A stretch of DNA of 43,187 nt, taken from NCBI GenBank assembly GCA_029555085.1, contig JAKPTO010000043.1:1-43187 (forward strand), read 5' to 3'. The first letter of the stretch is position 1. Each line of letters opens with the position of its first letter. A program made the translations under genes and the position numbers. This document shows positions 9,662-18,990 of this stretch, piece by piece. Source of the DNA: a bacterium (lineage in GTDB: Bacteria > Patescibacteriota > Patescibacteriia > UBA1558 > S5-K13). The notes under the pieces were generated by a model. It did not search any database, had not been told where the DNA came from, and saw nothing but the letters and a program-made list of their open reading frames with translations.

Positions 9662-10603
9662 TTATAAAGTAGTAATCGGCCTACTTTGAATTATATAAAA
9701 CTTACTTTTAAAATAAGCCCACTCTATGTCACAAGGAAACTTATAGTGCTTTTCTATATTTATACAAATTTTTGCTAGTTCTATAATCTGTTTATTGCTT
9801 AATTTTTGTTTTTCGCTATCCGATTCTAAAACTTTTACCCAAGAATTTCCACCGGTAGTAGATTTTTGAATTATTTTTCTATCCTGATTTGCAATATAAA
9901 TATCTGAAATTTTTAAATTTTTTTTATTTACAATATATGAGTCAGGAGTAATACTGCCAGATACAATTGCTTCACCAAGTCCATAACCAGCCTCTATTAT
10001 CATTTGATCTTTATCTTTTGTAACTGGATGAACTGTAAATGCAATTCCAGAAACCTCTGATTGAATCATAGATTGAACAACAACTGCAACAGAAATTTCT
10101 TTTTTATTTAATCCCTTTTCAAACCTATAAACGATTGCGCGTGGAGTAAAAAGCGATGCCCAACATTTTTTTACATTTTCAAATAAATCACGCTCTGTTG
10201 TATTTAAATAACTTTCAAGCTGTCCGGCCCAAGCATCTGATGCTCCATCTTCGCATGTTGCACTAGATCTAACAGCTACAAATTTTGATTTTAGTTCTTT
10301 AAAATTTTTTATAATTTCTGCCTTTATGTCTTTTGGTATATCTATACTTGTAATTAATTTTTTAATTTTTACAGATGCTTGATTTACGCTTTCAACTTTT
10401 TTCAAGTTTACAGATCTTAAAAATTCTTCGATTTTTTTATCAATTTTTGCATCAGCTACAAACTTATCAAAAGTAGTTGATAAAATTACAAAACCGTCCG
10501 GTACTGGAATTTTATTATTTATCATTTCTCCAAGAGACGCACCCTTTCCCCCAGCAATACTAGCATCATCCTTAAAAATATCTTTAAACTTTCTTGTAAA
10601 CAT
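9662..10603 (-). CDS. Stand-alone PEP/pyruvate-binding (PPDK_N, ATP-grasp) domain protein
   Basis: SIAGGKGASLGEMINNKIPVPDGFV; AVRSSATCEDGASDAWAGQLESYLN; EAGYGLGEAIVSGSITPDSY; DIEWAYF...IIQSRPITTL*. Ends at the natural domain boundary. Confidence 0.88.
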   Translation of the reverse strand: MFTRKFKDIFKDDASIAGGKGASLGEMINNKIPVPDGFVILSTTFDKFVADAKIDKKIEEFLRSVNLKKVESVNQASVKIKKLITSIDIPKDIKAEIIKNFKELKSKFVAVRSSATCEDGASDAWAGQLESYLNTTERDLFENVKKCWASLFTPRAIVYRFEKGLNKKEISVAVVVQSMIQSEVSGIAFTVHPVTKDKDQMIIEAGYGLGEAIVSGSITPDSYIVNKKNLKISDIYIANQDRKIIQKSTTGGNSWVKVLESDSEKQKLSNKQIIELAKICINIEKHYKFPCDIEWAYFKSKFYIIQSRPITTL

Positions 10604-10621
10604 AATTATTTTAATTATTTT

Positions 10622-11506
10622 TTATTTAAAATTTTTTTCATATTCTTTTCTTTCTTTTATTATATCTAACAACAATTCTTCATCTATGGATAATGCCTCT
10701 TTTTTGTTACCCATTGGATAAGTTATTACAATTTTCTTCCCATCAACACCTTGTTTTATTGTAACATCCATTCCCTCTAATTCTTTAAATCCGTTACCAA
10801 CAGACTCAACAAATTCATCTCTAACTTTCGATCCACTTATTTTTTCTAAACACTTAGCTATAAAAGATTCACAAACACTCTGATGAGTACCGAGATATCT
10901 TTCCAATTTATTTGTTAAGTTATCATCATTTTTTTCCGACTTCACTCTAGATCTATACATATTATCTGCAACTTTAAGATACTTAGCAAGAATTTCTGCT
11001 ATATTTCCAGCTTGCCTAATATATGTTGTAGTGTCTTTATCCCCATCTTCTATAGCCAAGTCATCGCTTTTATTAATCAAAACAGAAAGATATTGATCAG
11101 CTTTAAATGCATTCTTTAGCTCTAAACCAGTGGCACCATTGAGATAAAAACTTAGTCTATGGTCTTCCGTTATTTTTTTAAATGGAGTAAATTCTTCTAT
11201 TTTTTCTTCCATTTCTTTCAGATTTGCATTTGGACTGATTTCTTTTTGTCGTGCAAGCATAATATGAGCTGCTGTTTCTTTCGTTCTGTCTCTGTCGCTA
11301 CCAAATGCCACTGAAATAGAAGCGTCTGACCCATGCTTTTCCCCTATTTCACGCGCTCTACGCCTACCCTCTTCCGTAATTTCGATATGTTTATCTGGAA
11401 TGTCTGGGGTTGTTTCTCTTGGCCCATGTCTAAAAAATTTTAAAAATACTTCTACTTCTAGCTCCTCTTCTTGTTGTTCTATTTTTGTACTAAACGCCTC
11501 TTTCAT
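10622..11506 (-). CDS. Histidine phosphatase superfamily (phosphoglycerate mutase-like) protein
   Basis: RHG motif in LKFFRHGPRE; ITEEGRRRAREIGEKHG; AFGSDRDRTKETA; later GTHQSVCESF histidine. Confidence 0.75.
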   Translation of the reverse strand: MKEAFSTKIEQQEEELEVEVFLKFFRHGPRETTPDIPDKHIEITEEGRRRAREIGEKHGSDASISVAFGSDRDRTKETAAHIMLARQKEISPNANLKEMEEKIEEFTPFKKITEDHRLSFYLNGATGLELKNAFKADQYLSVLINKSDDLAIEDGDKDTTTYIRQAGNIAEILAKYLKVADNMYRSRVKSEKNDDNLTNKLERYLGTHQSVCESFIAKCLEKISGSKVRDEFVESVGNGFKELEGMDVTIKQGVDGKKIVITYPMGNKKEALSIDEELLLDIIKERKEYEKNFK

Positions 11507-11528
11507 AGTTCTGTCTATTTAATAAAAA

Positions 11529-13046
11529 TTATTTTTCATTTAAAATCTTTATAATTCCATTATTTGCATCAACCTCAATCAAGTCCCCATCTTTTAATAC
11601 TTGTGTAGCAATTTTAGTGCCTATTATACAAGGAATATTTAATTCACGAGATACTATTGCTGCATGGCAAGTAATTCCCCCTTCATTAGTTATTATTGCG
11701 GAAGCTTTTTCCATGGCAGATACGAAATCAGGAGTAGTCATTGTTGAAACCAAAATATCTCCTTTTTTTATTTTAGAAATTTCTTTGTATGATAAAATAA
11801 TTTTTGCCCTACCACGAACAATTCCCGGAGATGCAATTTGACCCCTTATTATCCTACCATCAAAATCATCTGAATCCACCTCAGATGGCAATTTTAAATT
11901 ATTATCTCTTATCACCTTGAGAGCTTTTTCTCCTGAGAAAACAGTATAAAACTCTGGATATGTACATGCAATACAAATATTTTCTCTTCTGTTTAATTCA
12001 TCATCAAAATTTAATTTATCTATCAACACATCCCCAAACTCTTTACGTGATAATAAATATAACCTACTCACAGAAATATTAGTTCTTTTAGATATTTGAA
12101 TCATCAAACGATTCAAATAAAAATGGGATTCAGTTACTATAGCTTTTCTTTCATCTTGCAAGGATGACAAATAATGCATAGACTTTATCAATCCTAAGGA
12201 CCCTTGATCTATTCTATATTTTTTCTTAATTAAACTATGTTGACGCCTTAATTTATTTGAATATTGTAATAATTCATTTAATTTGCATTCAATCTCTTCT
12301 TTTGGATTCTTCAACTCTTTTTTTAATTCTTTAACAATATAAGCCTCATCCCAAATATCTGGCCCTGTATAATCAAACGGAATCCAAAAATATTTTTGAA
12401 CTAAATTTTTAATTTGAGAATCAACTTCTAAAAATATATCTTTTTTGAGACTTATGCTTTTACATTTCTCTAATTTATTTTTTAACTGTAAACTTATTTT
12501 CAAAAATTCTACATTAAACAAACTTAAATAACTTGGCTTTGTTGGAGAAATAATTAGATTAATGTCATCCTCTAACATAGAATATTTTTTCAACATACTA
12601 TCCTTGAAATACTTATATAAACGATCTGCTGCACATATTGAAGGCGCTGCGTTAATACGAGCAAAATCTTCGTAAAAATCTATATACTTTGAAATTTTAT
12701 TAAAAAGTTCTATATTAGAATTATTTTTTAAGCTATCACTGTTTAAATTTAAACGACACCACTTCAACCATTTATTTCCAAATATTTTAGTATTTCTATA
12801 GCAATTATAAATATATTTTTCGTCATTTAAAATTTTTTGAAGTAAACTTTTTTGAATATTCAAAAAATGTTTCTCATCCATGCTTAATTGCATCCATCCA
12901 TTCTCAATAATCAAAAATACGGCGCCAAAATTAAATCCTGATTTATTCTTATACATTTTACTCCAATAATATTGTATTGGCGTTAATAAAGGAACTCTTC
13001 TTTTCTTGAATGCAAAGCTTTTTTTACTTTTAATTGTTTTGCGCAT
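11529..13046 (-). CDS. PEP-utilising enzyme mobile (phospho-His swivelling) domain protein with a novel ~390-aa N-terminal helical region
   Basis: C-terminus GQIASPGIVRGRAKII...GDILVSTMTTPDFVSAMEKASAIITNEGGITCHAAIVSRELNIPCIIGTKIAT. Confidence 0.85.
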   Translation of the reverse strand: MRKTIKSKKSFAFKKRRVPLLTPIQYYWSKMYKNKSGFNFGAVFLIIENGWMQLSMDEKHFLNIQKSLLQKILNDEKYIYNCYRNTKIFGNKWLKWCRLNLNSDSLKNNSNIELFNKISKYIDFYEDFARINAAPSICAADRLYKYFKDSMLKKYSMLEDDINLIISPTKPSYLSLFNVEFLKISLQLKNKLEKCKSISLKKDIFLEVDSQIKNLVQKYFWIPFDYTGPDIWDEAYIVKELKKELKNPKEEIECKLNELLQYSNKLRRQHSLIKKKYRIDQGSLGLIKSMHYLSSLQDERKAIVTESHFYLNRLMIQISKRTNISVSRLYLLSRKEFGDVLIDKLNFDDELNRRENICIACTYPEFYTVFSGEKALKVIRDNNLKLPSEVDSDDFDGRIIRGQIASPGIVRGRAKIILSYKEISKIKKGDILVSTMTTPDFVSAMEKASAIITNEGGITCHAAIVSRELNIPCIIGTKIATQVLKDGDLIEVDANNGIIKILNEK

Positions 13047-13091
13047 TTGTTTTAAAATAATACTTACTTTATTATTTTAATATACTGTTAA

Positions 13092-14930
13092 TTAAACTTC
13101 AATAACAACCGGCAAAACCATTGGTCTTCTTTTTGTTTCTTGAAACAAAAATTTTCCCAATTCATCCCTAATTTTATTTTTTAGATACATATCATTTTGA
13201 GCTATTTTTGGATTATGTTGTTTTGCAAGTTTTCTTACTTTATCTCTAGTTTTTTCTATTAAATCTTTATTTTCTTTCATATAAACAAATCCTCTTGAAA
13301 TTATATCTGGAGAGTGAACTAATTCTCCAGTTTCTGAAGATAATGTAGCAATTGCAACAATCATTCCATCTTCGGCCATTTGCTTTCTATCACGAAGAAC
13401 AATATTTGAAACATCGCCAACTCCCAAACCATCAACGAAAACATAGTCAGCATTGACTCTTTTGTTTGTTAATTTTCCACCAAGTTTTGTAAATTCCATA
13501 ATTTGACCATTATCAGCTATAAAAATATTTTCTTGTTTAATTCCACATTCTTGAGCAATTTTTGCATGAAGATGTAAAAATGAATGATTACCTTCTATAG
13601 GAATAAAATATCTTGGTTTAACTAAATTTATCATAAGTTTCAAATCTTCTTTTTTTGCATGTCCTCCAGCATGAATATCCATCATCTGATAATGAATAAC
13701 ATCTGCACCCTGACGATATAAATTATCTTTCAATCTCTGAACCGATCTTTCATTTCCTGGAATAACCGAAGAAGAGAAAACTACAGTATCTCCTTTTTCA
13801 ATTTTTAAAAATCTATGTTCTTTGTTTACAATTCTCATTAAAACTGCCTTATCTTCTCCTTGTGCGCCAGTACAACAAATCACAATTTTATTATTTGGAT
13901 ATTCTTTTAATTGTTTTTCTGAAATTAATAAATCTTTTTTATAACTCAAATATCCTAACTGATGAGCAATTTCTACATTTGTTTTCATGCTATAACCATC
14001 TATTAATACTTTTTTATTTAATTTTTCGCATGCTTCAAAAATTTGTTGCAATCTATTTAAAAGAGATGAAAAAGTTCCCACTATAACTCTCCCCGGAACA
14101 TTTTGTAAAATTTCAAACAAATTTGATTTAATTTCTGCTTCGCTTATTTGGTGTCCAGGATGAGAAGCATTTGTTGAGTCGGATAAAAGAGCTAAAACAT
14201 TTTGATTTCCTAAATCCGAAATCTTATCAATTTCTGGCATGTCCATTTTTGGTCCATTAAAATCGAGCTTAAAATCTCCACTATGAACAACTTTTCCAAG
14301 CGGTGTATCTATTATAAGCCCAACTGATGCTGGAATATTGTGACTAACTGCAAAAAAAGCAACTCTAAAAACACCAAGATGTAAAACATCGCTTGTTTTT
14401 ACTGACTTTAAATTCAATGGCGCAATATCTTTGAATTCTTCTTCTCTTTTTTTAATAATTCCTAAAGTAAGTGGAGTTCCATAAATTGTTGGATTTCCAA
14501 GGCTAGGCACTAAATATGGAATAGCGCCAATGTGATCCAAATGTCCGTGAGTAATTACAATTCCTCTTATATTTTTTTCTTTACCCTTTAGGTATTCTAT
14601 ATTTGGAATAACAAGATCGATTCCTGGCATATCTTCTTCTGGAAATGAAACGCCCATATCAACTATAATAATATCATTTTCATACTCTAAAAGAGTCATA
14701 TTTCTTCCGACCTCTTCATTTCCTCCCATTACAATGATCTTTAATTTTCCATGATCAAAGGTTTTTGTATTTTTCAAAGAAGCATTGCTGGATTGATTAG
14801 CCCTAACTGTTTTCTTTGGACTTACGTGATAACGTATTGATTGTTTTTTTCTATTTCTACTATGGGTAGATTTACCCTTAGGAGATATTTTTTTAGTATT
14901 CATATTTTTTAATCTTGAATAAAATCCCAT
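13092..14930 (-). CDS. rnj: Ribonuclease J (MBL-fold, beta-CASP)
   Basis: ITHGHLDHIGAIPYL, SHNIPASVGL, SDSTNASHPGH, PIEGNHSFLHLHAKIAQECG, C-terminal RNase J domain. Confidence 0.95.
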   Translation of the reverse strand: MGFYSRLKNMNTKKISPKGKSTHSRNRKKQSIRYHVSPKKTVRANQSSNASLKNTKTFDHGKLKIIVMGGNEEVGRNMTLLEYENDIIIVDMGVSFPEEDMPGIDLVIPNIEYLKGKEKNIRGIVITHGHLDHIGAIPYLVPSLGNPTIYGTPLTLGIIKKREEEFKDIAPLNLKSVKTSDVLHLGVFRVAFFAVSHNIPASVGLIIDTPLGKVVHSGDFKLDFNGPKMDMPEIDKISDLGNQNVLALLSDSTNASHPGHQISEAEIKSNLFEILQNVPGRVIVGTFSSLLNRLQQIFEACEKLNKKVLIDGYSMKTNVEIAHQLGYLSYKKDLLISEKQLKEYPNNKIVICCTGAQGEDKAVLMRIVNKEHRFLKIEKGDTVVFSSSVIPGNERSVQRLKDNLYRQGADVIHYQMMDIHAGGHAKKEDLKLMINLVKPRYFIPIEGNHSFLHLHAKIAQECGIKQENIFIADNGQIMEFTKLGGKLTNKRVNADYVFVDGLGVGDVSNIVLRDRKQMAEDGMIVAIATLSSETGELVHSPDIISRGFVYMKENKDLIEKTRDKVRKLAKQHNPKIAQNDMYLKNKIRDELGKFLFQETKRRPMVLPVVIEV

Positions 14931-15020
14931 TCGCGAAGGAATTTAGAAATTCCTCCCTATTTTGGGATATATTTGTTTAAATTTTTATTAATAATCTTAT
15001 TTAAAATTTATTATAAAATA

Positions 15021-15060
15021 AATAATTATTTGTAAAAACAATTTTACAAAAATAATTATT
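15021..15060 (-). terminator. Long AT hairpin downstream of the SBP gene
   Basis: AATAATTATTTGTAAAA acaa TTTTACAAAAATAATTATT near-perfect inverted repeat. Confidence 0.45.
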
Positions 15061-15073
15061 GCATTTTTTTATA

Positions 15074-16960
15074 TTATTTTTTTGATGAAAATACTAATTT
15101 ATATTTAATATACCAATCTTCTATATTCCAAAATCTATCAGATGGAGAATAAATTAACTCAGAACTAAATCCCTTAACTTTTTTATTTAATGGATAGTTA
15201 TATGGCGTATTAAATAAAAATATAGCATAAACATTGTCTTTGATGATTTTTTGAAAATTTTCATACTTTAACTTTTTTTCATCATCTGACTCTATTTTTC
15301 TTGCCTCTTCTAAAATTGTATCAACATCATTATCTGAGAAAATACTTAAATTAAAACCCGAGGATCCAATTTGTGAAGAGTGCCAAAATACATACGGATC
15401 CATATCATATGACAAAACCTGACTATATAATAAAATTTGATAATTTCTCGGTTGAATTATATCTTTCATAATTTTTTGTCTGTCTATTGTTTCTATTTCA
15501 ACAGAAATTCCAACCTTAGCCCATTCATCTTTTATAAAATATGCTATTTTTTGATAGTCCGCATTATCTAATGTTGTAATTTTAATTGTCATCTGATCGC
15601 CTGCTTTTTTTAAAATTCCTTCATCATTTTTCCACCCAGATTCATCTAATAATGTTTTTGCCCTTTCCACATCATATTCATCTTTAGACGGAGTTATTAT
15701 AGCATCCAAGGGACCATAAGCAATATAATTTTCAAGACCCACATGTTTTGACATTTCATCTTTGTTTATCAATAGAGAAAGAGCCTGTCTAATCTTTTTC
15801 TCTTTCAAAAAATCCGCTTTTTTAGGATTAAAAAACAATGCTGAATATCTTGGCATTTTTACTTGCCGTAAATCAAAATGTCTTAATCCTTTAATTTTTT
15901 GAGCAGTTTCATTTGAAATATAATTCATACTTAAAATTTTTGAAGATTTAAGATCCTCAACTGCATGTTCTGAATCAAAATAAAATTTAAAAGATATTTT
16001 ATCTATATATGGCTTTTCTCCATAAAAATTTTCAAACCTAGAAAGTGTATATTGTCTTATATGTCCATCTGAATCTTTTTTAATAGAGTAAAACGCATAT
16101 GGACCTGTTCCAATTGGTTTTTTATTTAATTCTGAAAGTGTTACATTTTCAGGCGCAATATCTTGCCACAAATGAGCAGGGAGAATTCCGAATGTCAAAG
16201 TTTTTAAAAATATTGGCAATGGTTCCTCTAAAATCAAATTAAAAGATTTGTCTGAGATTTTTTCAAACACAACTCCATTAAATGTTTTGTAAAGCGGGCT
16301 ATTGAAATTTGGATTCTGAATTGCGTAAAAAGTAAATTCAACATCATCAGTATTCATAGAAACGCCATCGTGAAAATAGATATCATCCTTTAAATTAAAA
16401 GTATAAACTGTTTTATCGTCTGAAATAGAATAATCCCTGACTAAATCATTTTCTAATTCTCCGTTTATATTTATTTTAAAAAGTCCAGAAAAGATAAGTT
16501 TAGAAATATCTCGATCAACATCATTATTTTGATTTAAAACGGGATTTAAATACTCTATGCTTCCTATTAAACCTTCTGTGTATTCTCCTCCTTTAACTGG
16601 CACATTGCTTGTGTGAGCTACAAAAGTTCTATAAAAAAGAAATAATAAAGACAATATTCCAATAACAAAAAAAGTAAAAAAAACTCGTTTCTCTTTTTTT
16701 TTCATAAAACGCCCAACATGTAATATTTGACGAAAACTTGGAATTTTTTTATCTGATAAATCAGAAATCAACTGATGATCTGAATCTTGTTTAATCTTAA
16801 AAATGTCAAAAATAAATGTTTTCAACTTGTTAAAAAAAATCTTTAGTCTTTTAATAATATTTTGACTAATCCAAAAAATTAATTTCTTCACATTTTTTAT
16901 ATAAAGTTTTAAAGATTTAAATAAATAATGGAGCGAGACACAACACAACAAACAAAACAC
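15074..16960 (-). CDS. ABC-transporter extracellular solute-binding protein family 5 (oligopeptide type); true start probably inside the ORF
   Basis: GGEYTEGLIGSIEYLNPVLNQNNDVDRDISKLIFSGLF; DPYVFWHSSQIGSSGFNLS; N-terminal TM segment. ORF start overlaps secG. Confidence 0.88.
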   Translation of the reverse strand: MFCLLCCVSLHYLFKSLKLYIKNVKKLIFWISQNIIKRLKIFFNKLKTFIFDIFKIKQDSDHQLISDLSDKKIPSFRQILHVGRFMKKKEKRVFFTFFVIGILSLLFLFYRTFVAHTSNVPVKGGEYTEGLIGSIEYLNPVLNQNNDVDRDISKLIFSGLFKININGELENDLVRDYSISDDKTVYTFNLKDDIYFHDGVSMNTDDVEFTFYAIQNPNFNSPLYKTFNGVVFEKISDKSFNLILEEPLPIFLKTLTFGILPAHLWQDIAPENVTLSELNKKPIGTGPYAFYSIKKDSDGHIRQYTLSRFENFYGEKPYIDKISFKFYFDSEHAVEDLKSSKILSMNYISNETAQKIKGLRHFDLRQVKMPRYSALFFNPKKADFLKEKKIRQALSLLINKDEMSKHVGLENYIAYGPLDAIITPSKDEYDVERAKTLLDESGWKNDEGILKKAGDQMTIKITTLDNADYQKIAYFIKDEWAKVGISVEIETIDRQKIMKDIIQPRNYQILLYSQVLSYDMDPYVFWHSSQIGSSGFNLSIFSDNDVDTILEEARKIESDDEKKLKYENFQKIIKDNVYAIFLFNTPYNYPLNKKVKGFSSELIYSPSDRFWNIEDWYIKYKLVFSSKK

Positions 16961-17129
16961 TAGAAACTATTGTTAAATTAAATATAAACTTCTCCGCACC
17001 TCTTTTTACCTGAAAAATAGTGCTTGAACCACCAAAAACAGAAGAAAGACCACCTCCGCGAGATTGAAGTAAAATAGATATAATGAGTAGTAATGCTACT
17101 ACTATTTGTGCTATGTATATAAATGTCAT
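16917..17129 (-). CDS. secG: Preprotein translocase subunit SecG
   Basis: Two TMs with LLQSRGGGLSSVFGGSS motif. Confidence 0.9.
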   Translation of the reverse strand: MTFIYIAQIVVALLLIISILLQSRGGGLSSVFGGSSTIFQVKRGAEKFIFNLTIVSSVLFVVLCLAPLFI

Positions 17130-17185
17130 ATTTATTTATGGTATAATACTATCACATCTCAACTACTTAGTCAAATATAGCAAAT

Positions 17186-17734
17186 ATGATAAAAATTAAC
17201 AAAATAATATATTCCAAAAGAAAAACTCTTTGCATAGAAATAAACAAATATGGAGAAATTATAGCAAGATCTCCCAAAAATTTAAGCATTGATGATATAC
17301 AAAAATTTGTTAATGAAAAATCAAATTGGATATACAAACAGCTACATCACAGGAAAAATTGTATACTTAAAGCACAACAATTTTTATCAAAAAATAAAAC
17401 AAACATATCAAAATCCGTTGCTTACAAAACAATATCAAATAAAGTATCTCAATTATCCTCCACTTTTGGCTTTAAATATAATATAATTAAGATAACAGAA
17501 GCTAAAACAAGATGGGCTTCATGTAGCAATACAAATAACCTTAGTTTTACAAAAAAAGTTGCTCTACTACCGGATGATATATTAAAATACATAATAATAC
17601 ATGAGTTAGCGCACACAAAAGAAAAAAATCACGGAAAAAATTTTTGGAAAATCGTACAGCAAATAATACCTAATTATAAAACAAAAATAAAATGGTTAAA
17701 AGAACACAAATACATACTTATATCGGATTTATAA
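17186..17734 (+). CDS. YgjP-like (DUF45/M48-type) metal-dependent hydrolase
   Basis: RWASCSNTNNLSFTKKVALLPDDILKYIIIHELAHTKEKNHGKNFWKIV. Confidence 0.88.
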   Translation: MIKINKIIYSKRKTLCIEINKYGEIIARSPKNLSIDDIQKFVNEKSNWIYKQLHHRKNCILKAQQFLSKNKTNISKSVAYKTISNKVSQLSSTFGFKYNIIKITEAKTRWASCSNTNNLSFTKKVALLPDDILKYIIIHELAHTKEKNHGKNFWKIVQQIIPNYKTKIKWLKEHKYILISDL

Positions 17735-18888
17735 CAATACTGATTTTATTTTCTATAAAAACTTGTTCTGCCAGTGATTACAGAGGTATGTTGCTATATT
17801 CAAATGATAAAGCTGTTTTTTATATAGGGCGTGATAATAAAAAATATAATTTTTTAGATTCAGAAACTTATTTAAGTTGGTTTGATAAATTTGATTATGT
17901 TCAATTCGTAGATCAAAAAATTATTGATACATATGAACTTGGCGGAATGGTAAGATACAAATCTGGAAAATATACAAAACCAATAGAAAATCTAGCCACA
18001 GGGACAATTGTAAAAAATATAAACACAAACGAATACTATTACATAGAGAATGGTCTAAAAAGGCCATTTTTGAATGCTCAAGCTTTTTTAGATAATGGTT
18101 TTGATTTTGATTATTTTGTTGAAATGGATTTATCAATATACAAAAATGGCCCATTCATAGAAAAAAAAGAAAATTCCCTAAGACCATTTTCTAAATTTAG
18201 TATTCCTATTATAAAAAACCGCGACCTTGATCAAGATGGATTATCTGATTATGAAGAAGAATATTTTTATTATACTGACTATAATAATAAAGACACTGAT
18301 GGAGATAAAATATCAGACGGAGAAGAAATAAAGAAGAATTTATCACCTATTTATAAAAATAAAAAATTAGTAGAAGTTGACACAGATGGAGATGGTTTAA
18401 ATGATTTTTTTGAACTTGCTTATGGAATTGATTTAAAAAATAAGGACTCTGACGGAGATGGATATACAGATGGAGATGAATTTAAAAATAACTACGACCC
18501 ATCTTCAAATGATGACAAAAAATACGAAAAACTTATAAAAATTGATATCAAAAAACAATTTCTTGAATATTATTTTGGAGATAAATTACTTGATTCATTT
18601 TACATATCAAGCGGAATAAAAGGAATGGACACGCCACTAGGAAATTTCAAAGTTCTAGATAAAGTTTTAAGCAAACAATACGGCGGGCGTGGATATAATT
18701 TTTATTACCCAAATACAAAATGGAATTTGCATTTTACAACTCAAAAATATAGATTTTATATTCATGGCGCATATTGGCACAATAATTTTGGTCACAAAAT
18801 GAGTCATGGCTGTGTAAATGTTTCATATACTGATATGGAACCACTTTATATGTGGGCTGATATTGGAACTAAAATAATTATAAAATAA
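17692..18888 (+). CDS. Secreted YkuD L,D-transpeptidase with duplicated N-terminal modules and TSP3/EF-hand-like Ca2+ repeats
   Basis: Signal peptide; DQDGLSDYEEE, DTDGDKISDGEE, DTDGDGLNDFFE, DSDGDGYTDGDE; YkuD motif HGAYWHNNFGHKMSHGCVNVS. Confidence 0.9.
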   Translation: MVKRTQIHTYIGFITILILFSIKTCSASDYRGMLLYSNDKAVFYIGRDNKKYNFLDSETYLSWFDKFDYVQFVDQKIIDTYELGGMVRYKSGKYTKPIENLATGTIVKNINTNEYYYIENGLKRPFLNAQAFLDNGFDFDYFVEMDLSIYKNGPFIEKKENSLRPFSKFSIPIIKNRDLDQDGLSDYEEEYFYYTDYNNKDTDGDKISDGEEIKKNLSPIYKNKKLVEVDTDGDGLNDFFELAYGIDLKNKDSDGDGYTDGDEFKNNYDPSSNDDKKYEKLIKIDIKKQFLEYYFGDKLLDSFYISSGIKGMDTPLGNFKVLDKVLSKQYGGRGYNFYYPNTKWNLHFTTQKYRFYIHGAYWHNNFGHKMSHGCVNVSYTDMEPLYMWADIGTKIIIK

Positions 18889-18990
18889 AAAATATTTTTT
18901 AACTGTATTTACATTGCAATTAAAATAATTTTTCTTATAAAGAAATAATAAATTTCTAATATTTGAAGTAAATTACCTTTAATTTTGTAA

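Noticed and set aside
9662-13046. A single PEP synthase gene broken by mutation
   Set aside because: The two domain pieces are in reverse order relative to PEP synthase (His domain first), end at natural domain boundaries and are separated by an intact phosphatase gene; there is no leftover TIM-barrel sequence.
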